This document shows, piece after piece, positions 45,486 to 53,169 of a stretch of 64,000 bases of DNA. Below the pieces are notes generated by a model, which ran no database searches, had not been told where the DNA came from, and saw only the letters and a program-made list of their open reading frames with translations. Each line of letters begins with the position of its first letter. Position 1 is the first letter of the stretch. The stretch is from contig JAKANO010000005.1 of assembly GCA_021812385.1 (NCBI GenBank), positions 1 through 64,000 of the forward strand. Reading direction: 5' to 3'. The stretch comes from Pseudomonadota bacterium (lineage in GTDB: Bacteria > Pseudomonadota > Gammaproteobacteria > Burkholderiales > Thiobacteraceae). A program made the position numbers and the translations under genes.

Positions 45486-45827
45486 TAAACCTGGAATTGT
45501 TCTTCGTATGACATGGATTATGCCTGGCCGCTTTCCTGATTTGCCCCACCACCCTCTCCCGCAGAAAATGTATATAGCGGCAGTTAGGTTTTCTATGGTG
45601 TGTTGTTTTGGTTGAGGTTACACGATTATTTGTCGCGCTAAATGAAGGATGGTCAGGAGCAACTATTGGCCAGGCGCATGGCGTCGAGCACGGGGCTTCC
45701 CATTTTTTTGTTCTTCTCCATCGCCTTGCCTTTGGCTTTTTATCGTTAGCGGCAGAATCGTACCACAGGCAAAGGGAGTAGCTGGCTTGGCTTGTCCCCA
45801 AGCGCCGACTTGGTCTATCGTTCCAGC
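45486..45827. other. 342-bp divergent spacer upstream of hsdM
   Basis: No gene was found on either strand. The hsdM promoter must be at the left end; TATATA at about 45571-45576 is the only obvious AT-rich box, without a good -35. The right half (45655-45730) resembles coding DNA on the minus strand without a start and may be a remnant. Confidence 0.4.
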
Positions 45828-46070
45828 ATGAGCCAATTCCACCAAGACGCGATTTCCGCCGCCCTCGCCGGCGACTGGCAGCGCGCGCACAACATTGTGA
45901 AGGACTATGACGATCCGCTCGCGTGCTGGATTCACGCGGTGTTGCACAAGATCGAGGGCGATGCCGGCAATAGCCGTTATTGGTATGCGCAGACGGCGCA
46001 TGACTACGCCGATTTTTCTGACCCGCGCGCGGAGTTGGCGGCGATTCGGCAGGCGTTGGAGGAAGGCTAA
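45828..46070 (+). CDS. Small conserved-looking protein, unrecognised
   Basis: 80 aa from the ATG at 45828; the track start is a TTG 12 codons earlier. The sequence 'ALAGDWQRAHNIVKDYDDPLACWIHAVLHKIEGDAGNSRYWY' looks like a helical, tetratricopeptide-like short protein that I believe occurs in other betaproteobacteria, without known function. No signal peptide. It is convergent with nothing and appears as a single gene. Confidence 0.7.
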   Translation: MSQFHQDAISAALAGDWQRAHNIVKDYDDPLACWIHAVLHKIEGDAGNSRYWYAQTAHDYADFSDPRAELAAIRQALEEG

Positions 46071-46128
46071 AAAGCCTTTTTCTTTTATTACTGGGCACCC
46101 ATTTGCACGGGTGCGACGAGGTAATACT

Positions 46129-46155
46129 GTCGTTCCCGCGTATGCGGGAATCCAG
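46129..46155 (-). repeat. Dispersed repeat copy d (inverted)
   Basis: GTCGTTCCCGCGTATGCGGGAATCCAG, paired with copy e in opposite orientation 19 bp away, so the two can fold into one larger hairpin. Confidence 0.88.
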
Positions 46156-46174
46156 GGACTTGCTGGTATTGCTG

Positions 46175-46203
46175 CTGGATTCCCGCCTACGCGGGAATGA
46201 CGG
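46175..46203 (+). repeat. Dispersed repeat copy e
   Basis: CTGGATTCCCGCCTACGCGGGAATGACGG, direct orientation, differing from copy c at two bases in and beside the loop. Confidence 0.9.
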
Positions 46204-46253
46204 AAGGGTGCGAGGACGACGAATCTTTGTAGGGCTAACCTGATAGAGGGCAA

Positions 46254-47030
46254 ATGAGACCATTAATTCAGCGTCACCACTTGGTCGCTCGCATGCGCGC
46301 CAATCTTGAGCGGCAGGGATTTCCGCGCTTGCAGATGATGTTGTTGGTGAACCTGACGGGGGCGGTGGGTTTTCTGGTGTCTTATACGCTGCTGGGGATG
46401 GGGCTGACGCAAATGTGGCTGCGTTATCTGCTGGCGTTTGGTTTTGCGTATTTAGCATTTCTAGGTTTGCTGTGGTTGTGGCTGCGTACACGGGCCGAGG
46501 ACTATTGCGATATCTCCGATGTGAGCGATGTGTTTACGCCGCGCGGCGAGGGGCATGATTGCGCCAGCTTTCAGGGCGGTGGTGGTTCGGGTGGCGGCGG
46601 TGGCGCGAGCGGTAGTTTCGATGCGCCATCGTTGCAGCCTGCTTCTGTCGATATGGGGAACGATGGCATGAGCGATGCGCTCGGCGTGGTGGGCGATGCG
46701 GCGAGTGGCGCGGACGAGTTGGCGCTGCCTTTGATGGTGATTTTGTTTGTGGCGGTGTTACTGCTGTCTTCGTTATGGGTGGTGTATAGCGCGCCGGTGT
46801 TGTTTGCCGAGCTGCTTGTGGATGGCGTGCTCGCGGCCAGTTTGTATCGCCGCTTGCGCGGCTTGGAATCGCAACACTGGCTGGAGACGGCGCTCAAGCG
46901 TACGGTGTGGCCGTTTGTGGTGACGTGTTTGTTATTGGTTGCGATGGGCTGGGGCATGCAGGCCTATGCGCCTGGGGCGCATTCGATCGGCGAGGTGATG
47001 CGGCATGTGGGGGCGGCGGAGGTGAAATAA
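46254..47030 (+). CDS. Membrane protein with Gly/Ser-rich loop, unrecognised
   Basis: 258 aa. Two membrane segments near the start ('LQMMLLVNLTGAVGFLVSYTLLGMG', 'LLAFGFAYLAFLGLLWLWL') are followed by an acidic stretch and a Gly-rich linker (GGGGSGGGGGASGSF). Two further segments follow ('LPLMVILFVAVLLLSSLWVVYSA' and 'VWPFVVTCLLLVAMGWGMQ'). The Gly-rich tail motif resembles that of the TPM protein at 28778-29908, and the two could be functional partners, but there is no TPM domain here. No family recognised. Confidence 0.65.
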   Translation: MRPLIQRHHLVARMRANLERQGFPRLQMMLLVNLTGAVGFLVSYTLLGMGLTQMWLRYLLAFGFAYLAFLGLLWLWLRTRAEDYCDISDVSDVFTPRGEGHDCASFQGGGGSGGGGGASGSFDAPSLQPASVDMGNDGMSDALGVVGDAASGADELALPLMVILFVAVLLLSSLWVVYSAPVLFAELLVDGVLAASLYRRLRGLESQHWLETALKRTVWPFVVTCLLLVAMGWGMQAYAPGAHSIGEVMRHVGAAEVK

Positions 47031-47177
47031 GTTTGCTATTTCCCCCTCTCCCCCACCCCTCTCCCCGCTGGGGCGAGGGGTAAATGAGTAGGTTATTGGT
47101 GGCGATTGATGCCGGCGCTACGAGTGGTGGCTTGATTGCGCAAGAATGCGCAATAAGACTGCAAAGCACTTGCACTG

Positions 47178-47193
47178 TTAAAGACTTCTTTAA
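47178..47193. promoter_or_regulatory. fic operator site 1
   Basis: TTAAAGACTTCTTTAA is a perfect 16-bp palindrome. Its centre is 31 bp from that of site 2. Confidence 0.7.
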
Positions 47194-47207
47194 TTGTTGT
47201 GATTAAT

Positions 47208-47225
47208 ATTAAAGAGTGCTTTAAT
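47208..47225. promoter_or_regulatory. fic operator site 2
   Basis: ATTAAAGAGTGCTTTAAT has 7-bp perfect arms around AGTG. It lies midway between sites 1 and 3, 31 bp centre-to-centre from each. Confidence 0.7.
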
Positions 47226-47239
47226 ATGAAGAAGACCAG

Positions 47240-47255
47240 TTAAAGATAGCTTTCA
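47240..47255. promoter_or_regulatory. fic operator site 3, abutting the start codon
   Basis: TTAAAGATAGCTTTCA is an imperfect version of the same palindrome and ends one base before the fic ATG. It occupies the place of the ribosome-binding site, and no separate GGAG motif is visible there. Confidence 0.6.
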
Positions 47256-47256
47256 T

Positions 47257-48405
47257 ATGAAACGTGGCTCCGGCACTTACGTCATCTCCACCACCCTGGG
47301 TGAGTCTGTCCAGGCCTTTGTCCCGCATCCGCTCCCGCCCACCGACCCCGCGCTCGATGTGGATGCATTCGTCGAGCAGAATCGGCAAGCAGAGTTGGCG
47401 CTTGCCCGGCTGTCCGGGGTATCGGGGCTGGTGCCATCGGTAGATTGGTTACTGTATAGCGCGATCCGCAAGGAGGCGTTGCTCACCTCGCAAATAGAAG
47501 GTACGCAGGCCACGTTAACCGACCTGTTCGACGACGAGGCCGGCTTTGCAGTCGGCAATACGGATGACGTGGAAGAAGTCACGAACTACCTGCGCGCCTT
47601 CCGGCTGGTACAAGATAATCTGCGCTCGCCCAAGGGCTTGCCCATCAGCGTGCGCCTCCTTTGCGATGCGCATCGCTTGTTGCTGGATGGGGTGCGGGGT
47701 GCTGGAAAACAACCAGGCGAATTGCGCCGTTCGCAAAACTGGATTGGCGGCACCCGTCCGGGCAACGCCGCCTATGTGCCGCCGCCGGCGGATCGGATAG
47801 CCAGCCTGATGGGGGATCTGGAACGATTCATCCACGACACTTCATCTACGCTTCCGCCGCTGATCAAGATTGCGCTGGCGCATGCCCAGTTCGAGACTAT
47901 TCACCCCTTCCTGGATGGCAACGGGCGCATCGGCCGCCTGTTGATTGCCGCGCTTTTGGAGGATTGGGGCTTGTTGCCCCAGCCGCTGATGTATCTGAGC
48001 GGCTATTTGAAGCAGCATCAGATGGAGTATTACCGACAGCTTTCCATCATCCGCACCGATGGCGATTGGGAGTCTTGGATCGCGTTCTTCCTGGAAGGCG
48101 TGGCAACAGCAGCGGCCGGCGCGGAGCGCGGCATCCTTTCCATCGCCAGCATGGTAGCGGCAGACCGCCGCCGCTTGCTCGAATCGCCCAAGGCCGGCCC
48201 TGCTAGCTATCGTTTGTTCGAGTTATTGCCGATGATGCCGCGCTTCACCATTGAGCGCGTGCGGCGCGAGCTGGACACGAGTTTTCCGACGGCGAATGCG
48301 GCGGTCAAAGTGCTCGAAGATCTCGGCATTGTGAACGAGTTGACCGGGCAGAAAAAGAATCGCAGTTATAGCTACCAGCAATACATCGAGTTGCTGACGA
48401 GATAA
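47257..48405 (+). CDS. Fic family protein (AMPylase) with winged-helix C-terminus
   Basis: 382 aa. The Fic core motif 'HPFLDGNGRIGR' (216-227) is complete, so AMP transfer is chemically possible. The inhibitory helix motif 'TSQIEG' (77-82) precedes the core, which makes this a class II, self-inhibited Fic enzyme. 'GGTRPGNAAYVPPPADRI' is the usual flap region. The C-terminal 80 residues look like a winged helix ('FTIERVRRELDTSFPTANAAVKVLEDLGIV'), which could bind the three palindromes in front of the gene. AT-rich leader and position next to repeats suggest an acquired gene. The target protein is unknown. Confidence 0.92.
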   Translation: MKRGSGTYVISTTLGESVQAFVPHPLPPTDPALDVDAFVEQNRQAELALARLSGVSGLVPSVDWLLYSAIRKEALLTSQIEGTQATLTDLFDDEAGFAVGNTDDVEEVTNYLRAFRLVQDNLRSPKGLPISVRLLCDAHRLLLDGVRGAGKQPGELRRSQNWIGGTRPGNAAYVPPPADRIASLMGDLERFIHDTSSTLPPLIKIALAHAQFETIHPFLDGNGRIGRLLIAALLEDWGLLPQPLMYLSGYLKQHQMEYYRQLSIIRTDGDWESWIAFFLEGVATAAAGAERGILSIASMVAADRRRLLESPKAGPASYRLFELLPMMPRFTIERVRRELDTSFPTANAAVKVLEDLGIVNELTGQKKNRSYSYQQYIELLTR

Positions 48406-48420
48406 TTTCAGGACACCGCG

Positions 48421-48684
48421 ATGGATATGAAAAAGATCAATTCCGGCAAGCTGCGCGCTATCGGCTACGATGCGCGCGCCCGGCTGCTGCAAGTGCAGCT
48501 CGACGATTGCAGCATGCTGCAATACAGCGGCGTGGGCGAGGAAGCCTGGCGCCGCTTGAGCAGCTCGGGGTCGGCGTGGAGCTACTATCGCGACAATATT
48601 GAAGATGAATTTACGGCGAAGCGGGTTTCGGCCAATGCGCCTAGCGGTAAGAATCCGCCGGATGATTTGTTTGGGAAGGATTGA
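48421..48684 (+). CDS. KTSC domain protein
   Basis: 87 aa. 'INSGKLRAIGYDARARLLQVQLDDCSMLQYSGV' and 'YYRDNIEDEFTAKRV' match the short KTSC domain, which occurs alone or fused to nucleic-acid enzymes; function unknown. It starts 15 bp after fic on the same strand and is probably co-transcribed with it. Confidence 0.82.
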   Translation: MDMKKINSGKLRAIGYDARARLLQVQLDDCSMLQYSGVGEEAWRRLSSSGSAWSYYRDNIEDEFTAKRVSANAPSGKNPPDDLFGKD

Positions 48685-48755
48685 GATCTTTAATCACTTT
48701 CTCTGTGGAAAAGCTTCTGGATTTCCGCCTCTCTGTCTTTCCCGTACACCCCTTA

Positions 48756-48781
48756 GGCATTCCCGCGTTCGCGGGAATGCC
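48756..48781. repeat. Dispersed repeat copy f, perfect palindrome variant
   Basis: GGCATTCCCGCG-TT-CGCGGGAATGCC has perfect 12-bp arms. It shares the ATTCCCGC/GCGGGAAT stem with copies a-e but has lost the asymmetric ends. It lies between convergent genes and may end transcription from both sides. Confidence 0.85.
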
Positions 48782-48783
48782 GA

Positions 48784-49089
48784 TCAAGCAGTCTCTACCC
48801 ACACCTGCCCATCAGCCACGCTCACCGGATAAGTACGCAGCGGGCAATCCGCCGGTTCGTTCAGCGGCTGGCCGCTGGCGAGGTCGAAGTAGCTGCCGTG
48901 CAAGGAGCACTTGATGCGCTTGCCCTGGATGCAGCCGAAGTACAGCGAGTAGTCTTCGTGGCTGCACATCTCGTCCACGCAAAAGTATTGCCCTTCGGCG
49001 TTGGCGAGCAGCAGGCGCTTGCCGTCGAGGCTGACGCGCTTCATTTCGCCGGGCTTGAGTTCGTTGTCGGCGGCGACGGCGATGCGCAT
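48784..49089 (-). CDS. Rieske [2Fe-2S] ferredoxin-like protein
   Basis: 101 aa. Cluster ligands are in 'EMCSHEDYSL' (CxH) and 'IKCSLHGSYFD' (CxxH). Size and sequence resemble NirD or the ferredoxin of ring-hydroxylating dioxygenases. It is cytoplasmic. Its start codon overlaps the stop of the TrpD2-like gene by one base (TAATG), so the pair is coupled. No nitrite reductase large subunit or dioxygenase is nearby, so the electron partner is unknown. Confidence 0.9.
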   Translation of the reverse strand: MRIAVAADNELKPGEMKRVSLDGKRLLLANAEGQYFCVDEMCSHEDYSLYFGCIQGKRIKCSLHGSYFDLASGQPLNEPADCPLRTYPVSVADGQVWVETA

Positions 49090-50207
49090 TATTTAACGCG
49101 TGCCGCGGCGCGGCCGGAATCGAGCGCGGCGCGCACTCGCTCGCCCGCCTCGGCCATGGTTTTGGCGCGGCCCAGGTGGTGCAGGATCAGCGCTGCGCCC
49201 AACAAGAGCGAATCGTAGGTCGCGCCTTTTGCGCCGCCGAGTGCTGCCATGCCGGCCTCAGCTGCGGCCTTGGCGGTGGCGGGGATGTCTGCGGCCATGG
49301 CCACTTCGTCATCTGTGCCCTTGGTGGGCAGGCCACCGGGCAGCGGCACGGCGCGCGCTTCTTGCACGATGCCCAGCTCAGCCGGGCTGATGTCGCGCTC
49401 GGCTTCCGCGCCTTTGTCGTGATACGCGAAGGCCTTGCCCGGCTGGCGCAGCGATGGGATGACGCCGCCTTCCACGCCGCGGATGATGAGCGCGGAATCG
49501 AAGCCGGCTTCGCGCGCGAGCATGGCGTACACCGGCGGGTAGGGTTTGTGCACATAGCCGGTAACGAAGTGCGTGCGCAGGCGCCCGGCGATGGGCTTGG
49601 CCAATACTTCCACGGTGGTGAGGACTTGGCGCTTGATCATGCGCGCGCGAACCTCGACCAGATCGTGCAGCTTGGGGCAGAACTGCGCTTGATCGATGTA
49701 AGTCCAGCCGAGCGCCGGGTCGGACAAACGCCGTGCGGCGGATGCCGGATCGAGATCGACATTCACGCCGGCGGCGCGCAGCACGTGGCGCGCGGTCACG
49801 CCGTATTTCGGGCCGACGGCTTCCAGCGCGTGGGTAACGGCGGGCACGCCGAGCTCGGCCAACAGCGGCGCGAGAAAAGGCGCGGCAGGCAGGCAGCGGT
49901 TGTAGCCGTCGTAGGGGTCGGCGATGTCGACTACATCATCCACATCGGCCGTCACGCGCCGCGTGGCTTCCAGAACGGCATCCAGTACGCCTTGGTTTTC
50001 GTCTGCGGTTTCGCGCTTCATGCGCAGCGCGATGAAAAAGATGCCGACCTGGATCGGGTCGATCTGGCCATCCAGGATCGCCTTCATGCCCAGATAGGCT
50101 TCTTCGCGCGAAATGTTTTTCGACAGCTCCGGCCCAGTGGCGATGCGCTGGATGATCGAATGCATGATGCGTTTTGGATCTTGGTTTGCGAGTGAGAGAT
50201 CAGACAT
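49089..50207 (-). CDS. TrpD2-like glycosyltransferase family protein (anthranilate phosphoribosyltransferase fold)
   Basis: 372 aa from the ATG at 50207, which has AAGGAG upstream; the track start adds 20 residues. The helical N-domain 'LSREEAYLGMKAILDG'-type region and 'LGVPAVTHALEAVGPKYGVTARHVL' follow the TrpD/nucleoside phosphorylase II layout, but the classical PRPP-binding motifs of TrpD (GTGGD, KHGN) are missing. It therefore belongs with TrpD2/YbiB-type proteins, some of which bind nucleic acid, and not with tryptophan synthesis. It precedes the Rieske gene in a two-gene operon. Confidence 0.78.
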   Translation of the reverse strand: MSDLSLANQDPKRIMHSIIQRIATGPELSKNISREEAYLGMKAILDGQIDPIQVGIFFIALRMKRETADENQGVLDAVLEATRRVTADVDDVVDIADPYDGYNRCLPAAPFLAPLLAELGVPAVTHALEAVGPKYGVTARHVLRAAGVNVDLDPASAARRLSDPALGWTYIDQAQFCPKLHDLVEVRARMIKRQVLTTVEVLAKPIAGRLRTHFVTGYVHKPYPPVYAMLAREAGFDSALIIRGVEGGVIPSLRQPGKAFAYHDKGAEAERDISPAELGIVQEARAVPLPGGLPTKGTDDEVAMAADIPATAKAAAEAGMAALGGAKGATYDSLLLGAALILHHLGRAKTMAEAGERVRAALDSGRAAARVK

Positions 50208-50300
50208 GGCGGCTCCTTGAGAAGAGAAGCAGGCTAATGCTTCGGGAGCAGCGGCGCAACTACTCAAATAGGTAAGGCCGCAATGTAGGGTTTGCTACAA

Positions 50301-50480
50301 AATTTATTCGACTCTGACTCTCATGGCACTCGGTTAAGCCCCTCGCCCCAGCGGGGAGAGGGGTTGGGGACTGCTTTTTCGCGGCGCTTTCACCCTCTCC
50401 CCAGCCCTCTCCCATCGAGGGAGAGGGAGCTTGTTCTTGGCTTAGCCAGGAGACATAGCGCTTAACCGGCCCCAATTAAA
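50301..50480. repeat. Possible non-autonomous mobile element with nested G/C-rich inverted repeats
   Basis: The block begins AATTTATTCGACTCTGAC, shared with the remnant at 31221. 9-bp inverted ends CGGTTAAGC (50331-50339) and GCTTAACCG (50460-50468) enclose two hairpins (CCCTCGCCCCAGCGGGGAGAGGGG and CCCTCTCCCATCGAGGGAGAGGG). The track ORF 50260-50475 is a shadow of these repeats. No transposase is encoded. Confidence 0.5.
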
Positions 50481-51189
50481 CAAGCGGGCGCTGCAATAAA
50501 TCCACACGAATCGGCATCAAAAAGTGCGCGCCATCATCCTGGAGATGCTGTTCGAAACGCTGTTTCACCAGCTGATAAATTTTTTCATCGAGCGAATGAT
50601 TGGTATGCGAGACATTCAGCACTTTATCTTCAAACGCCGCGAAGTTTTTAAATTTCATCGGCGAATTAAAAAACGTTTCTTCGACCAAGCTGAACAAGCC
50701 TGCATCCACCGCTTTTTTGACCGCGTTAAACGCGGCTGCGCGTACTTTTTGTTCGTCGTGGAATAAGCGCAGTATTTCATTGAAGTCGCCGGCAAACAGC
50801 GGCTCGGATATGTACGCGAAACCACCCGGCTTCAACACCCGGCTGATTTCCCGCAGCGATGGGTCCATGAGCTCGATCGGTACGTGGTGCAGGGACTTGA
50901 ACATGAACACCACATCCACCGAGGCATCCGCCAGCGGGATTTCCTGCGCGCCGGCGATGGCGAATGTCACATTGGGCAAATCGGCGATCTGCAAGTTTTT
51001 GGCATGAGCGATTTCGTCGACTTCGAGTGCGGTAATCTTACGACCGGCGCCGGCGGTCGCGATGTTGCGGGTGATTTCCGCGCTGCCGCAGCCCAGTTCC
51101 AGAATGTGTTTGTGATCCAGCGCGAGCAAGCGATTGTAGATTTCCGTTTCAGGGCAGACGACGTCGATTTGTTCTACAGCGATTTTCAT
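50476..51189 (-). CDS. Class I SAM-dependent methyltransferase
   Basis: 237 aa. Motif I 'ILELGCGSAEITRNIA', motif II-like 'ITALEVDEIAH', and 'VDVVFMFKSLHHVP' with 'ISRVLKPGGFAYISEP' (methyltransferase type 11 pattern). The substrate cannot be inferred. Single gene downstream of vapBC on the same strand but with a 55-bp gap. It borders the repeat block at 50301-50480, which reaches its stop codon. Confidence 0.88.
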   Translation of the reverse strand: MKIAVEQIDVVCPETEIYNRLLALDHKHILELGCGSAEITRNIATAGAGRKITALEVDEIAHAKNLQIADLPNVTFAIAGAQEIPLADASVDVVFMFKSLHHVPIELMDPSLREISRVLKPGGFAYISEPLFAGDFNEILRLFHDEQKVRAAAFNAVKKAVDAGLFSLVEETFFNSPMKFKNFAAFEDKVLNVSHTNHSLDEKIYQLVKQRFEQHLQDDGAHFLMPIRVDLLQRPLV

Positions 51190-51244
51190 GGGTTGAACTC
51201 TGGTTTAAGTCGCTAACGCGGCCTGCATCGGCCATGCCAAAAAA

Positions 51245-51613
51245 TCAGTCATTCTCATACGCCAGCGCCATAGCGTCGGCCACTGTTCGCAGGCGCTTGT
51301 CCCGTGTCCAGATTTTCGTTTCACCGCACAATGTCACTGCAGCCAGCAAGTGGGCATCGACATAACCAATACCGCGCCCCATGAGCTCATGCTTCTCGAT
51401 GAAGAACAGCGCCTCATCATCCTTGGCGAGTGCCGCCTGAGGTAAATCTTTCAGCAGCGCCAGCACTTCGCTCCGGTTGCGCAAGTTGCCGCATGCCAAC
51501 TCGCCGAGTACGAAGGGATGCATCAGTACTTGGCTGGTATTCAGCAACGTCGCCAACGCCGCGTCACCGATGCGCAGGTGATCAATCCAGACCGAGGTAT
51601 CGACCAGGATCAT
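51245..51613 (-). CDS. vapC: VapC-type PIN-domain toxin
   Basis: 122 aa PIN domain. Acidic residues are in 'MILVDTSVWIDHLR', 'FVLGELACGN' and 'IGYVDAHLLAAVTLCGETKIWTRDKRL'. It should cleave RNA (tRNA or rRNA in known members) when freed from VapB. The gene overlaps vapB by 4 bp. Confidence 0.92.
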   Translation of the reverse strand: MILVDTSVWIDHLRIGDAALATLLNTSQVLMHPFVLGELACGNLRNRSEVLALLKDLPQAALAKDDEALFFIEKHELMGRGIGYVDAHLLAAVTLCGETKIWTRDKRLRTVADAMALAYEND

Positions 51614-51810
51614 GCTTTAGGAGCGGAGCGCCGGCGAGGTATCGCTTCTAATTGTGGCTCACTGCCGCCAAGCCGCGCCAGTCGCCGCGCGCTCTCGCGT
51701 TCGATCAGTGCACGCAGCCCCTCCCGCACCAAACTGGCCTTCTCAGACACGCCCGTAATGCGCTGGGCTTCATCCAGCAATTGGTCATCAATATTCAGGG
51801 TTGTACGCAT
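51610..51810 (-). CDS. vapB: VapB-type antitoxin
   Basis: 66 aa from the ATG at 51810 (GAGG upstream); the track starts at a GTG four codons earlier. 'MRTTLNIDDQLLDEAQRITGVSEKASLVREGLRALI' is the VapB ribbon-helix-helix type found in DUF2191-like antitoxins. The C-terminal basic, proline-containing tail should bind VapC. Overlaps vapC by 4 bp. Confidence 0.9.
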   Translation of the reverse strand: MRTTLNIDDQLLDEAQRITGVSEKASLVREGLRALIERESARRLARLGGSEPQLEAIPRRRSAPKA

Positions 51811-51847
51811 GGAACACCTCACTCAGAGACTAGATGCACTAAATAAT

Positions 51848-51864
51848 ACATCACATGATGTCAA
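51848..51864 (-). promoter_or_regulatory. vapBC operator with overlapping -35 box
   Basis: ACATCA-CA-TGATGT (51848-51861) has 6-bp inverted arms and overlaps a TTGACA box (51864-51859 on the minus strand). The matching -10 is not clear. VapB-VapC binding here would cover the promoter. Confidence 0.5.
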
Positions 51865-51951
51865 TTGTCGTGCCTATAGTTTGCTGTCGGTGGCATTAGA
51901 CAGGCTGGCCGGCGGTTCGCCCTCTCCCGCTTGCGGGAGGGGAAACAGGTT

Positions 51952-53031
51952 TCATCCACCCAACGTCGGATAATCGGTATACCCCTTAGCCCCAGGCGTA
52001 TAGAACGTATCCATGTCTGGCGCATTCACCACGGCGCCGCCCTTCCAGCGCGCAACCAGGTCTGGATTAGCTAAAAACTGTCGCCCCACGGCGATCAGGT
52101 CGCATTTACCGGCAAGCAAATCGCGCTCGGCGCGCGCGGCATCGTAGCCGCCGGAGAGGATGAGCTTGCCTTTGAATTCGCGGCGAAACATTTGTTTGAT
52201 GGCGTCGGGCACCTCGGGCGCGCCCTGCGGCGAGTGGTCGACCAGGTGGATGTAGACCAGTCCGCGCGCATTGAGCTGTTGCGCCAGATAGGTGTAGTCG
52301 GCTGCCATGGCGTCGTACAGGGGCATGTCGTTGAACACGCCGTAGGGCGAGAGGCGGATGCCGACTTTGTCTTTGCCGATGGCCTTGATCGCGGCCTCGG
52401 CAACTTCGAGCACGAAGCGTGCACGACCTTCGATTGCACCGCCATAGGCATCGCTGCGCTGATTCGAGTTGGGGCGGATGAATTGTTCCAGCAGGTAACC
52501 GTTCGCACTGTGTAATTCGATGCCATCGAATCCTGCGGCCACAGCGTTCTTCGCGGCTTGTGCATATTCTGCGATGGCGATTTTGATGTCGGCCTCGCTC
52601 ATGGCTTGCGGCGTGGGATGTGGTTTCATTCCTTCGGCATCGGTGTACATCTCGCCCGCTGCGGCCACGGCCGATGGCGCCAGTATGCGCGCGCCTGCCG
52701 GCAGATTGAGCGGATGGCCGATACGCCCGCAGTGCATGAGCTGCATGAACAGCTTCGCGCCCTTGGGGTGAACGGCATCGGAGACGAGTTTCCACCCCGC
52801 GATCTGCGCCTCGGAAAAGATGCCCGGTATGCGCGCATAGCCCAAGCCATTCGGCGACGGCGAGGTGCCCTCAGAGATGGTGAGCCCGGCTGTGCCGCGC
52901 TGCGCGTAATACTCCGCCATGAGTGCGTTCGGAATATTGCCAGTGGCACGGCAGCGCGTCAGCGGCGCCATGACTAGATGATTTTGCAGGGTGAGCGTTC
53001 CCAGTGTGGCGGGGGAAAATAGCTGTGACAT
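51952..53031 (-). CDS. Old yellow enzyme family alkene reductase (NemA-like)
   Basis: 359 aa from the ATG at 53031. An FMN-dependent TIM barrel: 'NHLVMAPLTRCRA' near the start, 'LMHCGRIGHPLN', the substrate-binding 'ELHSANGYLLEQFIRPNSNQR' with the His/Asn pair and Tyr, and 'SGGYDAARAERDL', 'DLIAVGRQFLANPDL' for phosphate binding. It reduces activated C=C bonds or nitro/maleimide compounds using NADPH. Single gene. The physiological substrate is unknown. Confidence 0.94.
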   Translation of the reverse strand: MSQLFSPATLGTLTLQNHLVMAPLTRCRATGNIPNALMAEYYAQRGTAGLTISEGTSPSPNGLGYARIPGIFSEAQIAGWKLVSDAVHPKGAKLFMQLMHCGRIGHPLNLPAGARILAPSAVAAAGEMYTDAEGMKPHPTPQAMSEADIKIAIAEYAQAAKNAVAAGFDGIELHSANGYLLEQFIRPNSNQRSDAYGGAIEGRARFVLEVAEAAIKAIGKDKVGIRLSPYGVFNDMPLYDAMAADYTYLAQQLNARGLVYIHLVDHSPQGAPEVPDAIKQMFRREFKGKLILSGGYDAARAERDLLAGKCDLIAVGRQFLANPDLVARWKGGAVVNAPDMDTFYTPGAKGYTDYPTLGG

Positions 53032-53169
53032 GAGGGGGCCTTTCTTGGCGGGGAAAGCGGTCAAGATATATGGAATCAAAATTACGGTGGAAGTTCAAAA
53101 CTTGTCACGCCTCACGGCGGAGAATCTTTTAACTCATTCCCGCTGCCAGGGGTAGAGAAGGTGCTTAGG

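Noticed and set aside
43698-45488. 596-aa plus-strand ORF opposite hsdM
   Set aside because: Antisense shadow of a high-GC gene: the minus strand carries an intact HsdM with all motifs, while the plus translation has no recognisable domain and is dominated by Leu/Ala/Val/Gly and His patterns typical of antisense frames.
50260-50475. 71-aa minus-strand ORF ('SPSMGEGWGEG')
   Set aside because: Translation of GC-rich inverted repeats; this pattern is a known artefact of such repeats.
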